From positions 1 to 52,603 of the forward strand of contig CANMCO010000018.1 of NCBI GenBank assembly GCA_947496355.1: a stretch of DNA of 52,603 bases. Reading direction: 5' to 3'. Made by a program: the position numbers and the translations under genes. The stretch's first letter is position 1; the number at the start of each line of letters is the position of its first letter. Of the stretch, positions 27,757-38,603 are shown one piece after another. A model generated the notes under the pieces. It ran no database searches and was not told the DNA's origin. It saw only the letters and a program-made list of their open reading frames with translations. Source of the DNA: an uncultured Aquimarina sp. GTDB taxonomy: Bacteria > Bacteroidota > Bacteroidia > Flavobacteriales > Flavobacteriaceae.

Positions 27757-29082
27757 ATGGCAGAATACAAAAGACCAGAATCAGAAGCTGAATTTGAGAA
27801 GAATTTCAAGCAGAAAAAACCATTGATGAATGATACTGAAGCTTTTTATGAAAGCTCTAGATGTTTATTTTGTTATGACGCTCCTTGCATACAAGCCTGT
27901 CCTACACATATCGATATTCCGTTATTTATTAAGCAAATTCATACTGACAATGTAACGGGTTCTGCAAAAACTATTTTTGATGCCAATTGGTTAGGAAATG
28001 CATGTGGAGTGGTCTGCCCTACTGGTGTTTTATGTGAAGGAGCCTGTGTTTATAATCATCAGGATGTGCCTCCTATTCAGATCGGGAGATTACAAAATTT
28101 TGCCACCAGTAAAACTATAAATTCTGATAAAGAAATCTTTAAGGTCGGTGCACCAAATGGCAAACGAATCGCTATTATCGGATCTGGCCCTGCAGGAATT
28201 GCTTGCGCATGTGAATTAAGAACAATAGGATATGATGTTGATATATTTGAAGCCAAAGAAAAACCGACTGGTCTTGTTCTGCATGGTGTCGCCCCTTATA
28301 AAATTACCAACAAAGAGGTTATAGAAGAGATTACGTATTTGCAGAAGCAACTTGGATTCAATATAAAATATAATAGTGCAATTACTTCAAAAAAACAGTT
28401 GAAGGATCTAGAATCTGATTATGATGCTATTTTTCTTGGTGTTGGTTTAGGGGAAACTGCGACACTTAATATGGAAGGTGAAGACAAAGAAAATGTAATT
28501 GGTGCTGTAGAATTTATTGAAGAATTACGCTTGAAACATCACCAGATAAAAGTACCCAACAAAGTAGTAGTTATTGGCGGAGGGAATACAGCTATGGATG
28601 CTGCTTCAGAATCCGCTAGAATGGGTGCCAGGAAAACGGTGTTAGCTTATAGAAAGTCAAAAGAAGACATGGGCGCCTATAGCTTTGAATATGATTTAGC
28701 AATTAGCGCAGGAGTAGATAGCTTATTTAATGTTACACCAATTGCAATTGTAGGAAATAAAAAAGTAGAAGGTGTGAAATTTGCTAAAACAGAAATGATC
28801 GATGGGAAACTACATACCAAAAAAAACAATGTGTTTATTGTTAAATGTGATATGGTCATTAAAGCAACCGGTCAAGCTAAACTTGGAAGTCTATATGAGC
28901 TTATTGATAATTTAGGAATAGATTCTAAAACAAGAATAAAAGTAAATGAGGTAACCTTTCAAACTTCAAATCCAATATATTTTGCCGGTGGCGATGCCAT
29001 TAATGGTGGTGCTGAAGTTGTAAATGCAGCTTATGATGGAAAGATGGCCGCACAAGGCATACATCAATGGTTAACTAAATAA
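27757..29082 (+). CDS. preT: NAD-dependent dihydropyrimidine dehydrogenase subunit PreT
   Basis: 441 residues. This is the electron-input subunit that passes electrons from NAD(P)H through FAD and Fe-S clusters to PreA. The N-terminal Fe-S domain has C36-C39-C44-C48 (RCLFCYDAPCIQACP) and C83-C87-C93-C97 (CGVVCPTGVLCEGAC). An FAD Rossmann motif GSGPAGIA follows (~142-149), then an NAD-binding VVIGGGNTAMDAA (~271). The layout matches the GltD-like N-terminal part of eukaryotic DPD. The gene is 21 nt before preA. Confidence 0.95.
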   Translation: MAEYKRPESEAEFEKNFKQKKPLMNDTEAFYESSRCLFCYDAPCIQACPTHIDIPLFIKQIHTDNVTGSAKTIFDANWLGNACGVVCPTGVLCEGACVYNHQDVPPIQIGRLQNFATSKTINSDKEIFKVGAPNGKRIAIIGSGPAGIACACELRTIGYDVDIFEAKEKPTGLVLHGVAPYKITNKEVIEEITYLQKQLGFNIKYNSAITSKKQLKDLESDYDAIFLGVGLGETATLNMEGEDKENVIGAVEFIEELRLKHHQIKVPNKVVVIGGGNTAMDAASESARMGARKTVLAYRKSKEDMGAYSFEYDLAISAGVDSLFNVTPIAIVGNKKVEGVKFAKTEMIDGKLHTKKNNVFIVKCDMVIKATGQAKLGSLYELIDNLGIDSKTRIKVNEVTFQTSNPIYFAGGDAINGGAEVVNAAYDGKMAAQGIHQWLTK

Positions 29083-29103
29083 TTTAGATCAAACACAAAC
29101 GAC

Positions 29104-30444
29104 ATGATAGATTTATCAATAAATTTTGCAGGTATCAAAGCTCCAAACCCATTTTGGTTAGCTTCTGCCCCGCCTACCAATTCTGGATATCAGATCATGA
29201 AAGCCTTTGAAGCGGGCTGGGGAGGCGCCGTATGGAAAACACTAGGCGTTCCCGTTGTAAATGTATCTAGTCGTTATGGTTCTGTAAATTACAGAAACAC
29301 CCGGATGATGGGTTTTAATAATATAGAATTGATCACAGATAGGCCCCTGGCCGATAACCTTAGGGAAATTGAAGAGGTTAAAAAATATTTCCCGGATCAT
29401 GCCGTGATTGCTTCATTGATGGTCGAGAGTAGAGCTGAATGGAAACAGATTATAAAAGATGTTGAAAACGCCGGTGCAGATGGTATTGAGCTTAATTTTG
29501 GATGCCCTCATGGTATGTGTGAACGAGGAATGGGCTCTGCCGTTGGTCAGGAACCAGAAGTTTTAAAAACCATTGTAGAATGGGTTAAAGATGTTGCAAA
29601 AACCCCTGTTATTACTAAACTTTCGCCTAACATCTCTCATATTACTGATCCTGGATTGGCAGCTGTGCAAGGAGGAACAGATTCTATTTCATTAATAAAC
29701 ACGGTAAAAAGTATCGTGGGTATAGATTTGGATACCTATGCCCCACTTCCAGAAGTTGATGGCAAAGGAACCAACGGAGGATATTGCGGACCAGCAGTAA
29801 AACCAATCGCAATGCATATGGTTAAAGATTTGGCGCAACATCCCGAAATTGGTAAAGTACCTATTTCTGGTATTGGTGGGATTGAGACCTGGCGTGATGT
29901 GGTAGAATTTATTTTACTTGGTGCAACCTCTGTACAAGTATGTACAGCGGTTATGCATTATGGCTTTGGGATTGTTCGTGAAATGGAAGCAGGTTTACGA
30001 CAGTTTATGGAAGAGAAAAATTATAAAACTATTTATGACTTTGCAGGTAAAGCATTACCAAACGTAACCGAATGGAAACATCTAAATTTGAAACATAAGG
30101 TCATAGCTGAAATTGATGCCGACAAATGTATCGGGTGTGAATTATGCTATATTTCTTGTGAGGATGGTGCCCATCAAGCCATATCATTATCTGGTGAACC
30201 TGGTAACAGAATACCCAACATTATAGAAGAAAATTGTGTGGGTTGTAATCTATGCTCTCTGGTCTGCCCTGTTGAGGATTGCATTACGATGGTTAAAAGA
30301 GATGACGGAACCCAGCATCTTACCTGGGAGGAACGAACTCTTAACGATGATATCCCGGTAACATTTGATGACGATAGAGCTGGCGGAAAAGGTCATTTTG
30401 TACCTAAACCAACAGATGCATTGAAAGCCAGATCTCGTTCTTAA
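29104..30444 (+). CDS. preA: NAD-dependent dihydropyrimidine dehydrogenase subunit PreA
   Basis: 446 residues. The FMN-containing subunit reduces uracil/thymine at C5-C6. The TIM-barrel starts NPFWLASAPPTNSGYQ. The active-site loop NFGCPHGMCERGMG carries C134, equivalent to the catalytic Cys of DPD. GISGIGGIETWRD-like phosphate binding for FMN is near 255-265. The C-terminal ferredoxin domain has two 4Fe-4S sets (C342, C345, C348, C352; C378, C381, C384, C388). It is the last gene of the operon. PreTA can also run in the oxidising direction, but the downstream genes argue for degradation. Confidence 0.96.
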   Translation: MIDLSINFAGIKAPNPFWLASAPPTNSGYQIMKAFEAGWGGAVWKTLGVPVVNVSSRYGSVNYRNTRMMGFNNIELITDRPLADNLREIEEVKKYFPDHAVIASLMVESRAEWKQIIKDVENAGADGIELNFGCPHGMCERGMGSAVGQEPEVLKTIVEWVKDVAKTPVITKLSPNISHITDPGLAAVQGGTDSISLINTVKSIVGIDLDTYAPLPEVDGKGTNGGYCGPAVKPIAMHMVKDLAQHPEIGKVPISGIGGIETWRDVVEFILLGATSVQVCTAVMHYGFGIVREMEAGLRQFMEEKNYKTIYDFAGKALPNVTEWKHLNLKHKVIAEIDADKCIGCELCYISCEDGAHQAISLSGEPGNRIPNIIEENCVGCNLCSLVCPVEDCITMVKRDDGTQHLTWEERTLNDDIPVTFDDDRAGGKGHFVPKPTDALKARSRS

Positions 30445-30450
30445 TTTTTA

Positions 30451-30476
30451 AAAAAACCACTCAAGAAATTGAGTGG
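30451..30476 (-). terminator. intrinsic terminator of the adhesin A-lipoprotein A transcript
   Basis: CCACTCAA (30457-30464) and TTGAGTGG (30469-30476) form an 8-bp stem with a 4-nt loop. On the minus strand it is followed by T6-7 and an AT stretch, a good intrinsic terminator for the convergent minus-strand genes. For preA on the plus strand the T run is poor. Confidence 0.8.
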
Positions 30477-30537
30477 CTCTTATGCTGGCTAATCTTGCCA
30501 ATACAGCCCCTTACCTCCGTAATATTATATTTTGGAT

Positions 30538-31224
30538 TTATTCGGTTCTAAAATTCCATAGTTGTCCCATAGTTGCAGCTTGATTACTGTCTTTGGCCAC
30601 AACTCGCCAATAATATACTATACCTGGGGATACCGTTACATCAAATGATGATACATCAATATTTTCTGCAAATAACAACGGAGGATTTGTATCCCCAAAG
30701 TACAAGTCATACGATAGTGCATCGTCTTCACTATCAGTTGCTGTCCATTCTAAAGTTATATTTGCTCCTGATAATCGCTCACCTAATAACGGAGTTATTA
30801 ATTCAGGTACTGTTGGAGCAGTATTTACTCCTGCATCTGGCTCTGTAAAGAAATTTTGAGTTGGTGAATATTCACTCTCATTACCCTCACTATCCCTGGC
30901 TTTTACGCGCCAATAATAGGTAGTTCCTTTTTCTAAGGTAAATGCTCTTAGCGTTCTCGAAGTTACCGCCGTAAATAATACTGTAGCAAACTCACTATCT
31001 GTTGCTATATCGATTACAAAAGTAATTGAATCATTATCACCATCGCTAGCTGCACTCCAATCAAACTCTAAATTAAAATTGGTACACACCAAATTATTGG
31101 TAGGATAAATCAAACTTGGTATTGATGGATCCAGGTTAGAAAGATCTGGTGCCGGACCTCCATCATCATTACTACATGAAAACAACAATAAGCAAATTAC
31201 CAATAGTATATATATCTTTTTCAT
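30538..31224 (-). CDS. lipoprotein A with two FN3-like domains
   Basis: 228 residues. The N-terminus is a lipoprotein signal with lipobox LLFSC (Cys ~17) followed by SNDDGG, an acidic linker of the type used for surface export in Bacteroidetes. Two fibronectin-III-like domains follow, each ending in the same pattern (TTYYWRVKARDSEGNESEYSPTQ and VYYWRVVAKDSNQ...WNFRTE). It starts 4 nt after the adhesin A stop, so the two are co-translated. It is a close paralogue of lipoprotein B (40751-41446). A partner or anchor of the adhesin is inferred. Confidence 0.85.
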   Translation of the reverse strand: MKKIYILLVICLLLFSCSNDDGGPAPDLSNLDPSIPSLIYPTNNLVCTNFNLEFDWSAASDGDNDSITFVIDIATDSEFATVLFTAVTSRTLRAFTLEKGTTYYWRVKARDSEGNESEYSPTQNFFTEPDAGVNTAPTVPELITPLLGERLSGANITLEWTATDSEDDALSYDLYFGDTNPPLLFAENIDVSSFDVTVSPGIVYYWRVVAKDSNQAATMGQLWNFRTE

Positions 31225-31228
31225 CTTG

Positions 31229-34200
31229 TTACTCTTTTACTATTTTAAACATCTTTGCCTCTACTTCATTAACCTGTACAAAGTAAACCCCACCAGCTAG
31301 ATTTTTCATCGGTAATAGTACTCGACTATTAGCAATCTTATACACTCCTGAAGATACTTGTATCCCAAGACTATTATAAATGGTGATAACAATCGTTTTT
31401 GATCCAGTATTCGGGATTGTAAGCTCAACATTTACTCGTGTAGGGTTTGGATATGCTGTGATATCATCAAACAAATCTACTTTGGTCGATAATTTACCTT
31501 CACAAGTCAAGCTAGAGAACACATCAACGGTATCTCCGTTCTTTACCTCTACAGAAAAACTATTGCTATCATATTCTCCTACTACCTCATCGTTGATCAT
31601 CACCTTATAAGGCGCTGTACCAGAATCGATGGCTACAAATACCTTATTGGTCGCACTATCGGTATTTAGAACTGTTTTACCTACTAAGGTAGTAGCTTCT
31701 TCGATCACCACTTCAAAACATTGTTCACAATTGGTAAACCCATCAATAGCGATACACACAGGATAAGTTCCTGGTGATAAATTATCTACTTCTAGAGATG
31801 ATGTAAAGTTATAGTTCTCTCCATTTATTGTAGTCACATAATCTAAGTCCGTAGCTGCATTGATCGTGATCATTCCATTATCCTTGTCTACACAAGTCTC
31901 ACCTGAGGATACAATCTGGAAGTTATTTGATGGTAAACTAACAATAGGACAGCTATCTACTACATTCACGGTTCTGGTTACCTCAACAGCAACGTTGCCC
32001 GAAACATCTGTTGCGTTATATCGTATCGTGTAACTTCCCACGGCATCTGCAAAATCTGAAGCGTCACTAGTAACATTAGTAATCCCGTCATTGGTAGTAG
32101 CTCCAAATTCGGTATACCCATCGCCTAATTCTATCGTTTGTGGATTAGCTCCTGTTAACGTAATCACCGGTAAAGTAGTGTCTACTACATTTACAGTTCT
32201 GGTAACTTCTATAGCATCATTCCCAGAAGCATCGGTAGCGTTATATCTAATCGTATAACTGCCCACAGCATCTACAAAATCTGAAGTATCTATTACAATA
32301 TTGCTTCCATCATCTGTAGTAGCTCCAAGTTCGGTATACCCATCGCCTAATTCTATCGTTTGGGGATTATCGCCTGTTAATGTAATCACTGGCGATGTGG
32401 TATCAACTACATTTACTATTCTCGTAACTTCTGTAGCTACATTTCCTGAAGCATCGGCAGTGTTATATCTAATCGTATAACTTCCAACTGCATCTATAAA
32501 GTCTGAAGTATCAATCACGACATTACTTCCGTCATCTGTGGTAGCTCCCAATTCTGTATACCCAGCTCCTAATTCTATCGTTTGGGGATTATCGCCTGTT
32601 AACGTAATCACCGGTAAAGTAGTGTCTACTACATTTACTGTTCTTGTTATCTGAACCGCTGTCGCACCAGACACATTATTTATGGCATCATATGTAACAG
32701 TATAATTACCTACTTGATTTGTATTTACTGATATTGCATCAATCGTTAATATTGCTCCATACGTAACCTCAGCACCAAATTCTGTATAACTACCTCCTTG
32801 TTCTATGATTTGTGGGTTATCTCCTAGTAATGTAATTACTGGTGTAAGACAACCTTGTCCTCCATCATTAATCGTCCAATTATACGGAGCACTGGTTAAG
32901 GTATTTCTTGCTGCTTCAGCCAAACAATATGTGGTATCAGCATTTAACGTTAAATCAGCTGGAATTGCATTTTCACCAGCTTCTAAGGTTGCCCAACCAA
33001 TTAGGGTTTTATCATAGTTTTCTGTAGACATGGCTGTTCCTATAAAAAAGTCCTCCATATCACTAACATTACTAATATCCCATGTAGAAAGATCTTGGTT
33101 AAAAGATGAGGCATTTTTGAACAAATCTGTTGCATCATATACATGACTAAAATCCCAATTACTGAGATCTTGATTAAAAGTTGTTGCTCCATGAAATAAA
33201 CCTTCCATAGATTCTACAGAACCCAGTGTCCAGTTTCCAACGGGTTGATTAAATGAAATGGCATCTTCAAACATGTAGGACATATCCTTAACGTTTGACA
33301 TATCCCAATTAGAAATATCTTGATTAAATTTTAGGTTCCCTTCAAATGTTACAAAGGTATATTCAAGATTATTAAATGTCCATCCACTTATATCTTCATT
33401 AAAATCAGCACATTCTGTAAACATATATGAAATGTCTGTGATTGTAGACATGTCCCAACTTCCCATTTTATCTTTTAGGTCTTCAAAATTAATGCACCCA
33501 GAAAACATATCACCCATATCACTAACCCGTGATAAATTGGGCACATCATCAGCATTTAATTTTAAATTTTTACAATTTACAAAAGCAGATTCTATAGTTA
33601 CCCATTGCTGAGTACCCCATTGTTCTACAGTGCGCAATCTATCTCTTATAGCTCCTGTAGCTCTACTAAAACGAATTGCCGGAAACTCACCAATGATTGA
33701 AACCGTATACGTTCCGGCATCAATATAGGTATGTGTAACTTCTCCGGTTTGATTTCTGCTTACAGCGTCATCTCCCCAATCTATTGTGTAATCATAACTC
33801 AAACCTGAATCTACAGGGATTATAATCGATTCGCCTGCACCTACGGACCATGTAATAACGAATGCATCTCCCGGGCAAGAATTCCCTAAGTCATTAATCG
33901 TCCAATTATAAGACGCACTTGTTAATGTATTTACAGCATCCACACTTAAACAATGTGCTACATCCGCATCTAAAGTTACATTTGCTGGAATTTTAGTTTC
34001 TTCGGTCTCTAGGGTTGCCCAACCGATTAGGGTTTTGTCATAATTTTCTTGAGACATTGCTGTACCTGTAAATATCCCTGTCATATCAGTAACACTCGAA
34101 ATATCCCAACTGGATAGATCCTGATCAAACGAAGATGCTCCTGAAAATAATTCTTCTATATCCTGAACTTGACTAAAATCCCAACTACTTACATCCTGAT

Positions 34201-37200
34201 TAAAGTTAGTAGCCCCAGCAAACATCCTATTCATATCTTCTACCATTCCCAACGTCCAATTACCAACAGGTTGGTTGAACGCAGTAGCATTATAAAACAT
34301 ATTTTCCATATCAGTTACCGTTGCCATATTCCAGCTAGAAATATTCTGATTAAATGTTACTGCTTCTTGAAAAGCAGCATCTGCGGTTAACAAATTGGTA
34401 AATGTCCATGCACCGATATCTTCATTAAAAATACTACAGCCATCAAACATATTATCGATACTTTCTATTGTAGACACATCCCAAGATCCCATAGTATCCT
34501 TCAAATCTTCAAAGTTAGTACAGTTCTGAAACATCCTGGATAACTCGGTAACTTGAGATAAATCTGGGGTATCATCCGCGTTTAGCTTTAAATTTTCACA
34601 ATCATTGAAGGAATCTCTAAAACTACGCCATTGTATATTTCCCCATTGTTCAATGGTTTGAATTTTAGTTCTTAACGTCCGACCAAATCTAAAAAACAAC
34701 GTAAATCTTGGGAACTCACCTGTAATTGACACCTCGTAAGTTCCTGCTGTGGTATAATCATGTGAAATATCTGTTGTTACATTGGTATCCTTGGTACCAT
34801 CTCCCCAATCAATAGTATAGTTATAATTATATCCAACACTGGTTCTAATCGTAATTCTATCATTATCTTCTAATAACCACGAAGTGATAAAGGCATCTTC
34901 TGGACAAACCTTTCCTCCATCGGTGATGATCCAATTATAGGGCGCACTTGTTAATATAGTTCGAGCGGCTTCTCCTAAACAATACGAAACGTTTTCTGCA
35001 TCAAAAATAACTCCTACAGGGATTTTAGTCTCTCCCGCATCTAATCGTGCCCAACCTATTAATGTATTATCATAATTCGTTGTAGACATGCCTGAGTTAC
35101 TAAACATATGCTGTATAGAGTTCGTATTTTCCACAAGCGAACTAATATCCCAGCTTCCTAAGTCTTGATCAAAAGCCGTAGCGCCATCAAAAGCATTGTT
35201 TATATTCCTTACATTTTTGACATCCCAGGCACTAATGTCTTGATTGAATGCAGTAGCACCATTGAACATATTTGATAAACTCGTAGCTTGCTCGGTATTC
35301 CAACTACCAATCGCTTCATTAAATGCCGTGGCATCTCTAAACATATTGCTAAACAGTTCACCTGCACTCGTATTCCAAGAATCTAGATTTTGGTTGAAGG
35401 ATGTATTCCTAAAAAACATAGAGGAAAAATCTTTTACAGCAGATACATTCCAGGTACTTATATTTTCATTAAAATTTGAACTATCAAATACCTCTCTCAT
35501 ATCTTCAATGGTGCTCACATCCCAATTTCCCATATTACCTCCATGATCCACTAAAGAGGAAGTCATTTCAAACATTTTTTTCATACTTTTTGCCAGGCTT
35601 AAATCTGGGGAATCTGTAGCATTGATAACCAATAGCGAACAACGTGTAAATGCATTTTCCATAGAAGTCCACTGTTGTGTCCCCCATTGATCTACAGCTA
35701 TAATTTTATCTCTGGCTGCTGAATTTCCATTAATATATATCCTTGGAAAATCTCCTATAATTTTAACCTCATACGCCCCTGCTGAGGTATACGTATGCGT
35801 TGCATTTCCTGTTTCTGAAGTAATTGTGGTTCCATCTCCCCAGTCTACGATATAGTTGTATCCAGCTCCTGTGGTGGGTATTGTAATATCTTCATCTGCG
35901 GTTGTAGTTTGCCAAGTGGTAACAAAAGCGTTTGTAAAATCGCAGTTTTGTCCTTGGTCCGTGATACTCCAATTATGAGGTGCTGATGTTAAAATCCTTC
36001 TTGCATCGGTTCCTAGGCAATAAGAAGTTCTTATTGTGCCTAACCCCCTTCTAGGTCTGATCGTATCTCCAGGACTTTGTTCTGCCCATCCTATTAACGT
36101 GGCATCATAATTTTCTGAAGAGATGTCCGAAAAGCTCAGTATATTCAATAATGAAAATACATTAGATAAATTCCAATCGCCCAAACTTTGATCAAAACTT
36201 GATGCTACATAGAACATGTAATCCATATTTTCCACATTACTCGTATCCCAATTATGTAAAGGCTCATTAAAACTAGCTGCACTTTCAAACATTCGTTCTA
36301 AATTCCTAACGTTACTAATATCCCAAGAATTCATTTTATCTTTGTTATCTACAAAGGTTGAAGCTCCCAAAAACATTAAAGAAAGGTCTTCTACCAAAGA
36401 TAAATCGGGGACATCATCAGCGTTCAAAACCAAATTTTGGCATGTCGCAAACGCTTCTCTCATACTCGTCCAAGAGATCGTTCCCCATTGCTCTATAGAC
36501 AGGATGTTATCATTACTAGGAGCAACGTAAAAATAAATTCTGGGGAAATCACCAATAATTCTAACCGTATGGATTCCTGCAGTAGCATATGAGTGTGATG
36601 CATTACCAGTAAATCCAGTTTCGATAGTACCATCGCCCCAATCGACCGAATAATTATATCCACCTCCAGTGGTTGGAATGGTAATTCTTCGTTCTGAGGA
36701 AGTTGTTCGCCAGGTAGTAGCAAAGAAATCTGTAACTGCACAACCTAATCCTCCATCGGAAATGGTCCAATTTAACCCGTTAGTATCTGTTAATATATTT
36801 CTAGCAGCTTCTCCTAAACAATAGGTAAGACTAGATGCTCCAAGATCTAATCCGCTTGGTGTATTACTGTTTTCTGCCCAACCGATTAAGGTAGCATCAT
36901 AATTAGCGGTAGAAAGTCCAGTATCATTTAGCATATTCCTAATATTGGTTACTTTCTCTAGATTCCAGGCACCCAAATTTTGATCAAAATTTTCGGCGCC
37001 TATTAACATACTCCCCAAATTAACAGTCCCTGTAACATTTTCTCCTATATTCCAATTACTGATATCTTGATTAAATGTTATGGCATTTTCAAACATTAGT
37101 ACAAAACCTGTAGCTTTTCCTACATCCCAGTTAGTAATAGATGTACTATTAAAATTGGATGCATTTCTAAACATACCACCGAAGACGACTACACTACTGG

Positions 37201-38554
37201 TATCCCAATTTGAAAAATCTAGCATAGAAGATGTTCCCAATGTAGTACATTCTCTAAACATCCTTGATACGGAAGTCACGTTACTAAGATCTGGAGCATC
37301 TGTTGCAATGACATCTAGATTAGAACAACCAGAGAATGCGTCGTTAAAACCATTCCAAGCAATAGAGCCCCATTGTGTTACATTTAGAATTTTGTCTTTA
37401 TCTCCTGAATCATTAAAGTAAATTCTGGGGAAATCTCCTATAATTCGCACTGAGTAGTTGCCAGCAGTAGCGTACTCATGGAGAGCGTTTCCTGTTTCTG
37501 AAGTAATTGCTGTTCCATCTCCCCAATCTACGGTATAATTATATCCAGATCCGGTTGTGGGAATGGTAATATTTTCATTATTCGCAGTAGTTTCCCAAGT
37601 GGTAATAAAAAAATCTGTTGCATCACAAGCAATACCATCATCCGTGATACTCCAATTTAATCCGGTAGGATCGGTTAGCGTATTTCTGGCATCAGCTCCG
37701 AGACAGTATTGGCTTCCTTCAAAACTGATGCTGATATTAGAAGGTATCGTTTCTCCTGGATCTTGTCTCGCCCAGCCGATAAGTGTAGCATCGTAATTTG
37801 TGGTAGAAAGAGCGCTCTGTGAAAACATGTTGTTCATATTTGAGACCTTGCTTATATCCCAACTCCCCAGGTTTTGATTAAATTGACGACCTCGTAGAAA
37901 CATACCTCCCATATTTATCGTTCCAGTAACACGTTCTCCGATATTCCAACTAGAAATATTTTGATTGAATGGAGAGATAGCAAACGTACTTATGAAATTG
38001 GTAACACTCCCTACATCCCAAGTACTTACATCTCCATTAAAACTAGAAGCAAAAAAAACAAAAGGCATATTGGTAACGTTAGACACATCCCAGTTTGAAA
38101 AATCTTCATCTCTAAATGCTTGACACGCTCTAAAAGCATTTCGTAAATTAGTTACCCTTGAAAGATCCGGAGCATCTGTTGCTTTTATCCTTAGTTTTTT
38201 ACAATCGTTGAATGCATTTTCCATACTAGTCCAGGCAATATTCCCCCATTGCTCAACGGTTAGAATTTTGTCGGAATCTGCATTATTATTAAAATAGATT
38301 CTAGGGAAATCTCCAGTGATTTTTACGGTATAAATATCAGCTACTGCATACTCATGAGTAGCGTTTCCTGTAAATCCAGTTTCGATAGTGCCATCTCCCC
38401 AATCTACTGTATAATTATATCCAGATCCGGTAGTGGGAATGGTAATACTTTCATCTGCTGTTGTAGTTTCCCAGGTAGTAATAAATTCATTCTGAGCAAA
38501 ACCAGTAGTAAAAAAACTTACAATAAAAAATAATGCAATGTAAAAGTGTTTCAT
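31229..38554 (-). CDS. adhesin A: BspA-like/PKD-like giant T9SS surface protein
   Basis: 2441 residues. The ATG at 38554 is chosen because it opens the signal peptide (MKHFYIALFFIVSFFTTGFAQ) and follows the AAGCCCCTTAT leader. Six long modules (residues ~22-1900) each begin with a PKD-like strand set (TTWETTTADESITIPTTG, NYTVDWGDGT, YTVKITGDFPRIYF) and continue with BspA/DUF285 repeats (FSNWDVSNVTNM, FNQNISSWNIG, YDATLIGWA). Four DUF5011 Ig-like repeats (ITLTGDNPQTIELGDGYTE..., ~1900-2195) and a C-terminal region nearly identical to adhesin B follow, ending in a type A T9SS sorting domain (YPNPTR...GVYFVQVNE...FKIVKE). It is very probably displayed on the cell surface; the ligand is unknown. 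Confidence 0.92.
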   Translation of the reverse strand: MKHFYIALFFIVSFFTTGFAQNEFITTWETTTADESITIPTTGSGYNYTVDWGDGTIETGFTGNATHEYAVADIYTVKITGDFPRIYFNNNADSDKILTVEQWGNIAWTSMENAFNDCKKLRIKATDAPDLSRVTNLRNAFRACQAFRDEDFSNWDVSNVTNMPFVFFASSFNGDVSTWDVGSVTNFISTFAISPFNQNISSWNIGERVTGTINMGGMFLRGRQFNQNLGSWDISKVSNMNNMFSQSALSTTNYDATLIGWARQDPGETIPSNISISFEGSQYCLGADARNTLTDPTGLNWSITDDGIACDATDFFITTWETTANNENITIPTTGSGYNYTVDWGDGTAITSETGNALHEYATAGNYSVRIIGDFPRIYFNDSGDKDKILNVTQWGSIAWNGFNDAFSGCSNLDVIATDAPDLSNVTSVSRMFRECTTLGTSSMLDFSNWDTSSVVVFGGMFRNASNFNSTSITNWDVGKATGFVLMFENAITFNQDISNWNIGENVTGTVNLGSMLIGAENFDQNLGAWNLEKVTNIRNMLNDTGLSTANYDATLIGWAENSNTPSGLDLGASSLTYCLGEAARNILTDTNGLNWTISDGGLGCAVTDFFATTWRTTSSERRITIPTTGGGYNYSVDWGDGTIETGFTGNASHSYATAGIHTVRIIGDFPRIYFYVAPSNDNILSIEQWGTISWTSMREAFATCQNLVLNADDVPDLSLVEDLSLMFLGASTFVDNKDKMNSWDISNVRNLERMFESAASFNEPLHNWDTSNVENMDYMFYVASSFDQSLGDWNLSNVFSLLNILSFSDISSENYDATLIGWAEQSPGDTIRPRRGLGTIRTSYCLGTDARRILTSAPHNWSITDQGQNCDFTNAFVTTWQTTTADEDITIPTTGAGYNYIVDWGDGTTITSETGNATHTYTSAGAYEVKIIGDFPRIYINGNSAARDKIIAVDQWGTQQWTSMENAFTRCSLLVINATDSPDLSLAKSMKKMFEMTSSLVDHGGNMGNWDVSTIEDMREVFDSSNFNENISTWNVSAVKDFSSMFFRNTSFNQNLDSWNTSAGELFSNMFRDATAFNEAIGSWNTEQATSLSNMFNGATAFNQDISAWDVKNVRNINNAFDGATAFDQDLGSWDISSLVENTNSIQHMFSNSGMSTTNYDNTLIGWARLDAGETKIPVGVIFDAENVSYCLGEAARTILTSAPYNWIITDGGKVCPEDAFITSWLLEDNDRITIRTSVGYNYNYTIDWGDGTKDTNVTTDISHDYTTAGTYEVSITGEFPRFTLFFRFGRTLRTKIQTIEQWGNIQWRSFRDSFNDCENLKLNADDTPDLSQVTELSRMFQNCTNFEDLKDTMGSWDVSTIESIDNMFDGCSIFNEDIGAWTFTNLLTADAAFQEAVTFNQNISSWNMATVTDMENMFYNATAFNQPVGNWTLGMVEDMNRMFAGATNFNQDVSSWDFSQVQDIEELFSGASSFDQDLSSWDISSVTDMTGIFTGTAMSQENYDKTLIGWATLETEETKIPANVTLDADVAHCLSVDAVNTLTSASYNWTINDLGNSCPGDAFVITWSVGAGESIIIPVDSGLSYDYTIDWGDDAVSRNQTGEVTHTYIDAGTYTVSIIGEFPAIRFSRATGAIRDRLRTVEQWGTQQWVTIESAFVNCKNLKLNADDVPNLSRVSDMGDMFSGCINFEDLKDKMGSWDMSTITDISYMFTECADFNEDISGWTFNNLEYTFVTFEGNLKFNQDISNWDMSNVKDMSYMFEDAISFNQPVGNWTLGSVESMEGLFHGATTFNQDLSNWDFSHVYDATDLFKNASSFNQDLSTWDISNVSDMEDFFIGTAMSTENYDKTLIGWATLEAGENAIPADLTLNADTTYCLAEAARNTLTSAPYNWTINDGGQGCLTPVITLLGDNPQIIEQGGSYTEFGAEVTYGAILTIDAISVNTNQVGNYTVTYDAINNVSGATAVQITRTVNVVDTTLPVITLTGDNPQTIELGAGYTELGATTDDGSNVVIDTSDFIDAVGSYTIRYNTADASGNVATEVTRIVNVVDTTSPVITLTGDNPQTIELGDGYTELGATTDDGSNIVIDTSDFVDAVGSYTIRYNATDASGNDAIEVTRTVNVVDTTLPVITLTGANPQTIELGDGYTEFGATTNDGITNVTSDASDFADAVGSYTIRYNATDVSGNVAVEVTRTVNVVDSCPIVSLPSNNFQIVSSGETCVDKDNGMITINAATDLDYVTTINGENYNFTSSLEVDNLSPGTYPVCIAIDGFTNCEQCFEVVIEEATTLVGKTVLNTDSATNKVFVAIDSGTAPYKVMINDEVVGEYDSNSFSVEVKNGDTVDVFSSLTCEGKLSTKVDLFDDITAYPNPTRVNVELTIPNTGSKTIVITIYNSLGIQVSSGVYKIANSRVLLPMKNLAGGVYFVQVNEVEAKMFKIVKE
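32830..38490 (-). repeat. six ~0.8-1.0-kb coding modules in adhesin A
   Basis: Module starts lie near 38480, 37615, 36725, 35930, 34890 and 33865 (counted on the minus strand). The DNA around each start is strongly conserved, for instance the ITIPTTGSGYNY and VDWGDGT codons of the first four modules. Modules 5 and 6 form a more diverged subgroup. Confidence 0.8.
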
Positions 38555-38603
38555 ATAAGGGGCTTTTAGAAAATAGTTGATCATACATTCTTAAAATCGA
38601 GTG

